Positions 25,476-31,827 of a stretch of DNA of 31,827 nt are shown here, piece after piece. The translations under genes were made by a program, and so were the position numbers. Every line of letters starts with the position of its first letter. Within the stretch, counting starts at the first letter, position 1. Under the pieces are notes generated by a model. The model was given only the letters and a program-made list of their open reading frames with translations. It was not told the DNA's origin and did no database searches. The stretch is from NCBI RefSeq assembly GCF_003479425.1, contig NZ_QUHC01000020.1, positions 1-31,827 of the forward strand. Reading direction: 5' to 3'. This stretch comes from Odoribacter sp. AF15-53 (GTDB lineage Bacteria; Bacteroidota; Bacteroidia; Bacteroidales; Marinifilaceae).

Positions 25476-26429
25476 ATGAAAGTTATCGACATACTCAACA
25501 ATACAGACAAAGCCGTATTCTCATTCGAGCTGGTACCACCATTGAAAGGCGGGGATATCAATAAAATATACGAGGCCATTGAACCGCTGATCGCCCTCGC
25601 CCCTCCTTTCGTCAATATCACGTTTCACCGGGACGAGGTGGAATATCGTCAAAACCCGGACGGCACGATCCGGAAAGTCACCGTGACCAAACGCCCGGGA
25701 TCAGTGGCCCTGGCCGCCGCTATCATGAGACGCTACAACGTGGACATGGTTCCTCATATCGTGTGCGGTGGAGCTACCCGGCACAAGATTGAAAATGAAC
25801 TCATCGACTTGAATTTCCTCGACATCGAGAACGTAATGGCTCTTCGCGGAGACCCGATCCCGGGGGAACGATTCTTCACCCCGGATGAAGACGGGCACAG
25901 GTACAGTTACGAACTCGTGGAACAAATCGCACGCATGAATCACGGGCAATACCTGGATGACACGCTGACGGATGCCGTACCCACGAACTTCTGTATCGGG
26001 GTGGCCGGATACCCGGAAAAACATTACGAGGCTCCCAATCAGGCTTGCGACATCGAAAACCTGAAAAAGAAAGTCGACGCGGGAGCCAATTACATTGTCA
26101 CGCAAATGTTCTTTGATAACTCGAAATTCTTCCAGTTTGTCGAAAAATGCCGGGCACAAGGTATCACGGTCCCGATTGTGCCGGGACTAAAACCCATATC
26201 AACATTCAAACATCTGGAAATGCTTCCACGTACATTCAGCATTGATATCCCGCAAGAACTGGTTAAAGAAATCCGTCGATGCAAAAACAACAAGGAAATC
26301 AACCAAGTCGGTATAGAATGGTGTGTCGCCCAAAGCAAAGAACTTATTGCCCACGGGGTACCCGCCGTTCACTATTACACCATGGGGAAATCGGAAAATA
26401 TTCAGGAAATCGTGAAACAAGTATTTTGA
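25476..26429 (+). CDS. metF: Methylenetetrahydrofolate reductase
   Basis: This 317-residue FAD-dependent TIM-barrel enzyme reduces 5,10-methylene-THF to the 5-methyl-THF used by MetH. VFSFELVPP contains catalytic Glu18. NITFHRDEV, LRGDPIPGERF (FAD site), CIGVAGYPEKH, and VTQMFFDNSKF with PGLKPIS follow in family order. The length is normal for bacterial MetF. It lies 149 bp after metH with only repeat sequence between, and belongs to the same operon. Confidence 0.96.
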   Translation: MKVIDILNNTDKAVFSFELVPPLKGGDINKIYEAIEPLIALAPPFVNITFHRDEVEYRQNPDGTIRKVTVTKRPGSVALAAAIMRRYNVDMVPHIVCGGATRHKIENELIDLNFLDIENVMALRGDPIPGERFFTPDEDGHRYSYELVEQIARMNHGQYLDDTLTDAVPTNFCIGVAGYPEKHYEAPNQACDIENLKKKVDAGANYIVTQMFFDNSKFFQFVEKCRAQGITVPIVPGLKPISTFKHLEMLPRTFSIDIPQELVKEIRRCKNNKEINQVGIEWCVAQSKELIAHGVPAVHYYTMGKSENIQEIVKQVF

Positions 26430-26437
26430 AATGAAAC

Positions 26438-26560
26438 GATTCAGAGATTGCCGATTGAATGATTTAGTGATTATAAAAAAGAGCGTGAGAATTGTGCGGG
26501 AAAATCACTTAATCGGAAATCATAAATCAAGCAATCAATAGGATCATTAATCTAAAATTA
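26438..26560. repeat. Intergenic repeat element D (direct copy of C)
   Basis: It repeats GATTCAGAGATTGCCGATT, then AAAAAGAGCGTGAGAATTGTG and AATCACTTAATCGGAAATC, in the same order and orientation as 25353-25470 with scattered changes. Confidence 0.7.
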
Positions 26561-26564
26561 ATCC

Positions 26565-27854
26565 ATGCAGCAAGAAACAAAACCAAACTTTTGGGCATTA
26601 ATACCCTTGATCGTATTTCTATCAATCTACCTGGTAGCCTCGATTATCATGGGCGATTTCTACAAGATGCCGATCACGGTGGCTTTTCTGGTCTCTTCGG
26701 TCGTGGCAGTTGCCATCTCTTCCGGGGGAAAACTCCACAAACGGATTGACCTCTTTTGTAAAGGAGCCGCCAACAGTAACATCATGCTCATGGTTTGGAT
26801 TTTCATTCTTGCCGGGGCATTCGCGCAAACGGCGAAAGCGGTGGGTGCCGTGGATGCGACCGTAAACCTCGCCCTGTCCGTTCTCCCGGACAGCCTGCTG
26901 CTGGCCGGAATGTTTATCGCTGCCTGCTTCATTTCGCTCTCCATGGGTACATCCGTCGGTACGATCGTGGCTCTTACCCCCGTTGCTATCGGCATCGCCT
27001 CGCAAACAGCCGTTGACACGCCTTTCATGGTAGCCATCGTGGTAGGCGGGGCCATGTTCGGCGATAACCTCTCGTTTATCTCCGACACGACCATCGTGGC
27101 CACCCGCACGCAAGGATGCAGCATGAAAGATAAATTCAGGGTCAATAGCCTGATCGTGATACCCATCGCACTACTGGTGACCCTTATTTACTTGTTTCAA
27201 GGCAGCGAGATAACCACCACCCCGACCGTCACCCCCATCGAATGGCTGAAAGTGATCCCTTACATCCTGGTACTTGTCACGGCCTTATCCGGCATGAACG
27301 TGATGTTCGTCCTTCTACTCGGCATACTATGTTCCGGCATTGTCGGCATGATCACCGGGAGTATCCATTTCTGGGAATGGATCGCGGCCATGGGAACAGG
27401 CATAACCGGCATGGGAGAACTCATCATCATCACCCTACTCGCCGGGGGAATGCTCGAAATGATCCGGTACAACGGGGGAATCGCTTATATCATACAAAAA
27501 CTGACAACGCACGTCAACTCGAAAAAAGGGGCAGAATTAAGTATCGCAGCCCTGGTCAGTTTTGCCAACTTATGCACGGCAAACAACACCATCGCCCTCA
27601 TCATGTCCGGCCCGATAGCCAAAGATATCGCCACCCGATTCGGGGTCGATCCCCGCAAATCCGCCAGCTTGCTCGACACGTTCTCCTGTTTCGTGCAGGG
27701 AATCATCCCCTACGGGGCACAACTCCTCATGGCAGCCGGACTGGCCTCGATCACCCCGCTAGCGATCATGCAATACCTATACTACCCCTATCTAATGGGT
27801 ATTGCCGCCCTCTTCGCCATATTCTTCCGCTACCCCCGGAAGTATTCAAGGTGA
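26565..27854 (+). CDS. NhaC-superfamily transporter, candidate methionine permease
   Basis: This 429-residue inner-membrane protein has about eleven hydrophobic helices and belongs to the NhaC/IT superfamily. Signature stretches are SMGTSVGTIVALTPVAIGIA, GGAMFGDNLSFISDTTIVAT and TCANNTIALIMSGPIAKDI. Databases usually label such proteins Na+/H+ antiporters. As the last gene of a SAM-riboswitch methionine operon, it may instead be a MetT-like methionine transporter, a role predicted for S-box-linked NhaC members in other bacteria. That substrate is inference. It follows metF after a repeat-filled 135-bp spacer. Confidence 0.85.
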   Translation: MQQETKPNFWALIPLIVFLSIYLVASIIMGDFYKMPITVAFLVSSVVAVAISSGGKLHKRIDLFCKGAANSNIMLMVWIFILAGAFAQTAKAVGAVDATVNLALSVLPDSLLLAGMFIAACFISLSMGTSVGTIVALTPVAIGIASQTAVDTPFMVAIVVGGAMFGDNLSFISDTTIVATRTQGCSMKDKFRVNSLIVIPIALLVTLIYLFQGSEITTTPTVTPIEWLKVIPYILVLVTALSGMNVMFVLLLGILCSGIVGMITGSIHFWEWIAAMGTGITGMGELIIITLLAGGMLEMIRYNGGIAYIIQKLTTHVNSKKGAELSIAALVSFANLCTANNTIALIMSGPIAKDIATRFGVDPRKSASLLDTFSCFVQGIIPYGAQLLMAAGLASITPLAIMQYLYYPYLMGIAALFAIFFRYPRKYSR

Positions 27855-27927
27855 ATCGCCGGAGGCGAGTAAAATTCGCCGGAGGCGAGTTACAAGTTAC
27901 AGGTTACATTTGCCTCCGGCAAGTTGC
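27854..27927. repeat. CGCCGGAGGCGAGT direct repeats with hairpin
   Basis: AATCGCCGGAGGCGAGT and ATTCGCCGGAGGCGAGT lie 20 bp apart (27854-27870 and 27874-27890). They are followed by iterated TTACAAGTTACAGGTTAC and an inverse copy, GCCTCCGGC, at 27912-27920. The latter can pair with 27878-27886 (9 bp). It starts at the stop codon of the transporter and could mark the end of the methionine operon. Confidence 0.6.
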
Positions 27928-28032
27928 AAGTTATACCCTATCATACCAACGAATATTTCAATTTTCTTTCTCATCATAAAACCAACTCATTCTAATTTTT
28001 AATGTATACTTTTATATTTCAAATAAATAATC

Positions 28033-28040
28033 TATATTTG
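28033..28040 (+). promoter_or_regulatory. Putative -7 box TATATTTG for the ATPase gene
   Basis: TATATTTG matches TAnnTTTG exactly, 43 bp before the ATG at 28084, in an AT-rich stretch. No clear -33 element is seen. Confidence 0.45.
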
Positions 28041-28083
28041 GACAAAATAAAAGTTCAACTTTCAAATTGTCAAAATCGAATAT

Positions 28084-29229
28084 ATGAATCTAATTTACAG
28101 GAAACTAACAAGTGAAATTTCCAAATTATTAAAATATTACCCGGTAATTACCATTACCGGGCCAAGACAAAGTGGTAAAACAACCCTTTGTCAAGAACTA
28201 TTCCCAGATTACGCATACATTAACTTAGAAGATATCAGTATCCGGGAGAAAATTCAATTAGATACAAAATTATTTTTAGAAGATTATTCTAACGGGCTGA
28301 TTATAGATGAAGCACATCACTATCCTGATTTATTTTCATACATCCAAGTATACACGGACGCGCATCCGGAAAGAAAATTTATATTAACAGGAAGTAGTAA
28401 TTTCTCATTACTCCAAAATATAACTCAATCTTTAGCAGGACGTACTGCAATTTTAACCTTACTTCCATTATCCTTACATGAATTAGGTAACCAAATTAAA
28501 GAAGTTAGTACAGATACTTTAATTTTAAACGGCTGTTACCCGGCTGTATGGGCTAAGGAAGTACCACCGGGGACATTATATCAAAATTATTACACCACAT
28601 ATATTGAAAGAGATATAAGACAAATAATCAATATAAAAGATATTAGTCTTTTTCAAAAATTTATCAGACTAGCTGCCGGACGGATTGGAACAGAATGTAA
28701 TAATTCAGCATTAGCCGGAGAAGTTGGGACATCAGCTCCAACAATAAATAACTGGTTTAGCACATTAGCAGCTTCTTATATTGCCTACATGTTACCACCA
28801 TATTATGAAAATATAGGAAAAAGATTAACTAAAACCCCTAAAATCTACTTCTATGACACGGGGTTAGCTTGTTATTTATTGGGCATTGAAAACGAAGATC
28901 AATTAAAAAATCACCCTTTACGAGGAAATTTATTCGAGAACATGGTCATAAATGAAGCCATGAAAAACCGCTTTAATCAAGGCAAAACAGCGAACTTATA
29001 TTTCTATCGAGATAAATCACAAAAAGAAGTGGATCTACTTCATGTAAAAGCAAATGATTTCCATATCTACGAAATCAAATCCGGGCAAACCTTTCACGCT
29101 GACTTTATGAATGGTATAAATTATTTTAAAAACATCTTTAAAAACAGAGTAACAAATTCGGCCGTAATCTATGACGGAGATACAACAACAAATCACATGA
29201 TAAACTTCAGGGATTTTTATTTAGAATAA
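28084..29229 (+). CDS. AAA ATPase with DUF4143 domain
   Basis: This 381-residue protein has an N-terminal AAA_14 ATPase domain with Walker A GPRQSGKTT (about residues 26-34), Walker B GLIIDEAHHY, and a sensor-type ILTGSSNFSLL. A DUF4143 C-terminal domain follows, with KEVDLLH...YEIKSGQ, a PD-(D/E)XK-like pattern. These proteins are widespread and of unknown cellular role. The gene is visibly more AT-rich than the methionine genes and has its own -7 box. Its stop codon overlaps the ATG of the next gene by one base. Composition and family both suggest recent acquisition. Confidence 0.88.
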   Translation: MNLIYRKLTSEISKLLKYYPVITITGPRQSGKTTLCQELFPDYAYINLEDISIREKIQLDTKLFLEDYSNGLIIDEAHHYPDLFSYIQVYTDAHPERKFILTGSSNFSLLQNITQSLAGRTAILTLLPLSLHELGNQIKEVSTDTLILNGCYPAVWAKEVPPGTLYQNYYTTYIERDIRQIINIKDISLFQKFIRLAAGRIGTECNNSALAGEVGTSAPTINNWFSTLAASYIAYMLPPYYENIGKRLTKTPKIYFYDTGLACYLLGIENEDQLKNHPLRGNLFENMVINEAMKNRFNQGKTANLYFYRDKSQKEVDLLHVKANDFHIYEIKSGQTFHADFMNGINYFKNIFKNRVTNSAVIYDGDTTTNHMINFRDFYLE

Positions 29230-29978
29230 TGACAATAACACAGGCCCTCATCACCATACTCCTCGGTACAGCCGCGGGATTTATCAACACGTTTGCCGGA
29301 GGCGGCTCCATGTTGGTCGTGCCATTCCTTATTTTCATCGGTCTGCCTGCCAACGTGGCTAACGCGACGAATCGAATCGCCATTCTACTACAAAATATCG
29401 TTTCCGTCGGTAGTTTCAAGCAAAAGAAAATACTGGATTTCAAAACAGATTACAAATTACTGATACCCGTGGCTCTCGGAAGTATCGTGGGAGCCTTTAT
29501 CGCCGTGGACATTAACGAGGAGATATTCAAAAAAGTCATCGCCGGACTTCTCGTTATCATGTTCTTCATGTTACTCTTGAACCCGGATGCCTGGGTAAAA
29601 GCGAACGCGGACAAGGCAAAAATGAAAAGCCCGTGGATTCGGAATATCATCTTCTTTCTCCTGGGAATCTACGGGGGATTCATACAGATCGGCATCGGGT
29701 TCTTCCTGCTGGCCGGACTGGTACTGGGGTGCGGTTACGATCTTTTAAAAGCGAACGCCATAAAACTATTTATCGTGCTATTCTACACGATCATCGCCCT
29801 CGGCATATTCATATACAATGACCTTGTCGACTTCAAAGTCGGCCTGATCCTTGCCTGTGGTAACATGCTGGGTGCGTGGCTTGGTGTCAGATTCAGCGTC
29901 AAATGGGGAGCGAAATACATCCGCTATTTCCTACTCGTCATTCTCGTTATCGTGGCCGTACGCTTGTATTTCAGCTAA
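29229..29978 (+). CDS. TauE/SafE-family (sulfite exporter-like) permease
   Basis: This 249-residue inner-membrane protein has about eight helices in two halves. The first opens GTAAGFINTFAGGGSMLVVP, and the second carries GIYGGFIQIGIGFFLLAGLV; these are the two repeat signatures of the TauE/SafE (DUF81) family. Known members move sulfite, sulfoacetate or other organosulfur anions. GC content returns to that of the methionine genes, unlike the AT-rich ATPase directly upstream, which overlaps it by one base. It may originally have continued the sulfur operon, but a sulfur substrate is not proven. Confidence 0.88.
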   Translation: MTITQALITILLGTAAGFINTFAGGGSMLVVPFLIFIGLPANVANATNRIAILLQNIVSVGSFKQKKILDFKTDYKLLIPVALGSIVGAFIAVDINEEIFKKVIAGLLVIMFFMLLLNPDAWVKANADKAKMKSPWIRNIIFFLLGIYGGFIQIGIGFFLLAGLVLGCGYDLLKANAIKLFIVLFYTIIALGIFIYNDLVDFKVGLILACGNMLGAWLGVRFSVKWGAKYIRYFLLVILVIVAVRLYFS

Positions 29979-30010
29979 ACAACATTGTTGAAAACTCTTC
30001 CTTACAAAAC

Positions 30011-30103
30011 CACTACCCCCTCCAACTCCCCCTTACACAGGGGGAGAGTTTATTACCAAGCGGTCTTCCCGCCTGGGGAAGGAGGGAACAGGGGTAGTAG
30101 TTC
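30011..30103. repeat. 93-bp ACTACCCC-end repeat, inverted copy
   Basis: Its reverse complement aligns along its whole length with 6424-6516, with only scattered differences (about nine in ten bases by eye). Ends are CACTACCCC and GGGGTAGTAG; the inner palindrome is CTCCCCC...GGGGGAG. This copy lacks the outer CTGAAAAAGTC arms. It lies between convergent genes and could serve as a bidirectional terminator. Confidence 0.75.
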
Positions 30104-30140
30104 TATGTAAATGAACTTTCTACAACCTCATACTCATAAT

Positions 30141-30686
30141 TTACAAAGCCTTGTTATGAAAGATTTTCGTGTATAGCGGTAATACAAGTGTAAAACATTT
30201 ACCCGCAGTAGACCCTCCATCTTTTGCCTCAAAGGTACATACACTCATATCGAATTTCGCAGCTTTAAATTTTTGATAAAGTTCATACAAGAGTGCATCA
30301 GAAAGATATCTCTTGTCATTTTTAGTAATAGAAATATATATATATCGAACATTTCCTTCTTCATCTATATAAAGAATGGCTCTAGCCTGGGATGACTTAC
30401 TATCTTTATCCGACCTGTACGCCAACATCTCAACCGTATCTTTCAACACGGCAATCGTTACATTATTCATAAATCTTCGTACATATTCTGCCGACGGATA
30501 TTTCGGATTATACAGACCCATATCCCCTTTTTTATAAGGATTCACCTCGAATTTAGGAGTTACCAAATAATTAGAATCAACTTGTGAACGTGAAGATTTA
30601 GAAATTCTATAATCAAAATATTTTTCAGACTGACCGTAAGACAGTACAGACACAAATAATAGAAAAAAAGTAATAATTGCTTTCAT
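30141..30686 (-). CDS. Secreted protein of unknown function, paralogue 1
   Basis: This 181-residue protein has a signal peptide (MKAIITFFLLFVSVLSYGQ, cleavage near residue 19). I do not recognise the family. The middle contains YSAEYVRRFMNNVTIAVLK-like helix, and the last 80 residues contain ILYIDEEGNVRYIYISITK, LYELYQKFKAAKFD and CFTLVLPLYTKIF. That strand-helix-strand order faintly recalls a TonB C-terminal-like fold, a weak inference. Paralogues lie at 30877-31416 and from 31571 past the window end, so the genes form a tandem family. AT content is high. Confidence 0.75.
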   Translation of the reverse strand: MKAIITFFLLFVSVLSYGQSEKYFDYRISKSSRSQVDSNYLVTPKFEVNPYKKGDMGLYNPKYPSAEYVRRFMNNVTIAVLKDTVEMLAYRSDKDSKSSQARAILYIDEEGNVRYIYISITKNDKRYLSDALLYELYQKFKAAKFDMSVCTFEAKDGGSTAGKCFTLVLPLYTKIFHNKAL

Positions 30687-30697
30687 AATATTCCATT

Positions 30698-30799
30698 TTA
30701 TTTAAACATCTCCTCTATTAACTCCGGATTCCGATTGGGATCGTAAGTTCCTTTATATTCAGGATCATGCCACCGACTTCCTAGATCATGATAACATGT
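30698..30799 (-). pseudogene. C-terminal remnant of a repeated ORF (tail 1)
   Basis: In one minus-strand frame, 33 codons end in HDPEYKGTYDPNRNPELI and a few more residues before a stop, just upstream of paralogue 1. The frame is closed by TAG at its 5' side, and the preceding codons appear to continue in another frame. A homologous tail, DVDRDPELIKQLFE, precedes paralogue 2. It is probably the decayed 3' end of a gene once paired with each secreted protein. Confidence 0.5.
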
Positions 30800-30876
30800 C
30801 TAAATGAAACAGCTCCATTTTTCTACAATATTTTACCTCGAAAAACATTTGTGTGAAATGCCGATCTATTTTGTTG

Positions 30877-31416
30877 TTATAACTTTTTGCCCTTAAAAAC
30901 TCTTGTATAAAGTTGTATTGTAAAAGAAAAATATTTTTCAGAAGAAGTAGAATCTTCTTTAATGACTTCCATCACACCTCTATTCATATCTAATTTCATT
31001 GTTTGTAATTTTTGATAAATTTGATACAAAACACTATCTAACAATAAATTACTATCCTCTTTAGCAATCATAAAAATAACATATCTAACTTGTCCTTTAT
31101 CATTTATAGAAATAGTTAATTTGGATTGAGAATATTCATGATTGCCCATGTTCACATACTTCAATTCTCCGACTTCATTTTTCAAGGCGAAAGATGTAGC
31201 ACTATTCACCAATTTTCTAAGATACATCATCCCATCAGAAGTTTTAAACTGAAATATACATTGGTTTTTATTATCTTTATAAGGATTTGATTCAAATAAA
31301 GGAGTCGCAATATAATATTTACCATTACTTGATAACTTATACTCAAAATAAGTTTCCCGTTGCCCGTAAGCAGCAACTATCATAAATAAAAATAATAATG
31401 TAATAATTGATTTCAT
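30877..31416 (-). CDS. Secreted protein of unknown function, paralogue 2
   Basis: This is a 179-residue protein starting at 31416 (MKSIITLLFLFMIVAAYGQ, signal peptide); the in-frame ATG at 31431 would add five residues before it and is less likely. It matches paralogue 1 along its length: TPLFESNPYKDNK against TPKFEVNPYKKGD, MMYLRKLVNSAT, LTISINDKGQVRYVIFMIAK, LYQIYQKLQTMKLD and LYTRVFKGKKL. Divergence is greater than between paralogues 1 and 3. The function is unknown; AT-rich. Confidence 0.75.
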   Translation of the reverse strand: MKSIITLLFLFMIVAAYGQRETYFEYKLSSNGKYYIATPLFESNPYKDNKNQCIFQFKTSDGMMYLRKLVNSATSFALKNEVGELKYVNMGNHEYSQSKLTISINDKGQVRYVIFMIAKEDSNLLLDSVLYQIYQKLQTMKLDMNRGVMEVIKEDSTSSEKYFSFTIQLYTRVFKGKKL

Positions 31417-31423
31417 AATTATT

Positions 31424-31477
31424 CTATTCAAATAATTGTTTTATTAATTCAGGATCCCGATCAACATCCTCAACATT
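31424..31477 (-). pseudogene. C-terminal remnant of a repeated ORF (tail 2)
   Basis: Seventeen codons, ending DVDRDPELIKQLFE and a stop, lie immediately upstream of paralogue 2. They correspond to the DPNRNPELIEEMF tail before paralogue 1. An upstream TGA closes the frame. A preceding open stretch, IFGAKSFYQECFN, runs into that TGA in the same frame and may be part of the same decayed gene. Confidence 0.45.
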
Positions 31478-31570
31478 TCAATTAAAACATTCCTGATAAA
31501 AAGATTTTGCCCCGAAAATTTCAATACAAATAGAGGAAACCGGAAAATCTGGCTTCCTCATATTCATAAT

Positions 31571-31827
31571 TTACAAAGCCTTGTTATGAAAGATTTTCGT
31601 GTATAGCGACATTACAATAGTAAAACATTTACCCGTTGGAGCATCTCCAGTTTTCGATCGAAAGACACCTACTCGCATATCAAACTTCGTCGCTTTAAAC
31701 TTTTGATAAAGTTCATACAAGAGTGCATCAGAAAGAAATTTCCTATCATTTTTAGTGATAGAAAGAAATATATATCGAATATTCCCTTCTTCGTCTATAT
31801 AAAGAGTAACTTTAGCCCAAGAGGCCT
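31571..31827 (-). CDS. Secreted-family paralogue 3, 3' part only
   Basis: The reading frame is open from the window end to the stop at 31571 (85 codons) and gives LYIDEEGNIRYIFLSITK, LYELYQKFKATKFDMRV and SLYTKIFHNKAL. It is nearly identical to the C-terminal half of paralogue 1. The N-terminus lies beyond the window. The closeness of copies 1 and 3, with the more diverged copy 2 between them, suggests recent duplication or gene conversion. Confidence 0.75.
   Translation of the reverse strand, partial: ASWAKVTLYIDEEGNIRYIFLSITKNDRKFLSDALLYELYQKFKATKFDMRVGVFRSKTGDAPTGKCFTIVMSLYTKIFHNKAL

Noticed and set aside
25353..26560. Repeats C and D considered as a CRISPR fragment
   Set aside because: The units are over 1 kb apart with a gene between them, imperfect, and have no regular spacer array or cas genes.

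Overview
The window looks like a chromosomal segment of a gut-type Bacteroidales, most likely Odoribacteraceae (Butyricimonas/Odoribacter-like). This rests on a TamL-type outer-membrane lipoprotein gene, several sites matching the Bacteroidetes -7 box TAnnTTTG, little Shine-Dalgarno sequence, unfused MacB-type ABC exporters and Rpn-family nucleases. The taxonomic call is inference; no rRNA or tRNA gene was seen.

Layout. (1) 1-6330: on the minus strand, a MurU-like nucleotidyltransferase, a LuxR-type response regulator and its histidine kinase, then tamL; divergent from tamL, a SpoU/TrmH rRNA methyltransferase followed by a small outer-membrane barrel protein. (2) 6330-6960: a nested palindromic intergenic element, a strong terminator and a truncated HigA-like antitoxin remnant. 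(3) 6963-17371: a complete tripartite exporter operon on the minus strand (ATPase, permeases A1-B1-A2-B2, TolC, membrane fusion protein), divergent from a histidine kinase/OmpR-type regulator pair that probably controls it. (4) 17473-18650: an Rpn-family nuclease gene and a perfect 22-bp inverted repeat. (5) 18660-27854: a methionine operon. A SAM-I-type riboswitch is followed at once by a 35-codon ORF ending in Met/Arg/Cys codons. Then come a DUF39 homocysteine-forming sulfurtransferase, a NIL/2x[4Fe-4S] ferredoxin, a UPF0280/ApbE-like protein, B12-dependent metH, metF and an NhaC-superfamily transporter that may be a methionine permease. (6) 27855-31827: an AT-rich DUF4143 ATPase gene, a TauE/SafE permease, then three tandem paralogous secreted proteins (the last cut by the window end), two of them preceded by remnants of another repeated ORF.

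How it works together. The methionine operon appears to fix sulfide directly onto aspartate semialdehyde (DUF39 + NIL ferredoxin, helped by UPF0280), bypassing acyl-homoserine and cystathionine. MetF and MetH then methylate the homocysteine, with SAM feedback through the riboswitch. Riboswitch plus Met-rich mini-ORF could form a two-input leader; this is the most interesting item in the window.

A second theme is the spacers. All five spacers between the methionine genes, and several others, hold repeat elements made of short iterated words (AAAGTTTATAAAG, GATTCAGTGATT, AGTTAAAAGTT, TTACAAGTTAC) in inverted or direct copies. A separate 93-bp element with ACTACCCC ends occurs twice in opposite orientations, at 6424-6516 and 30011-30103.
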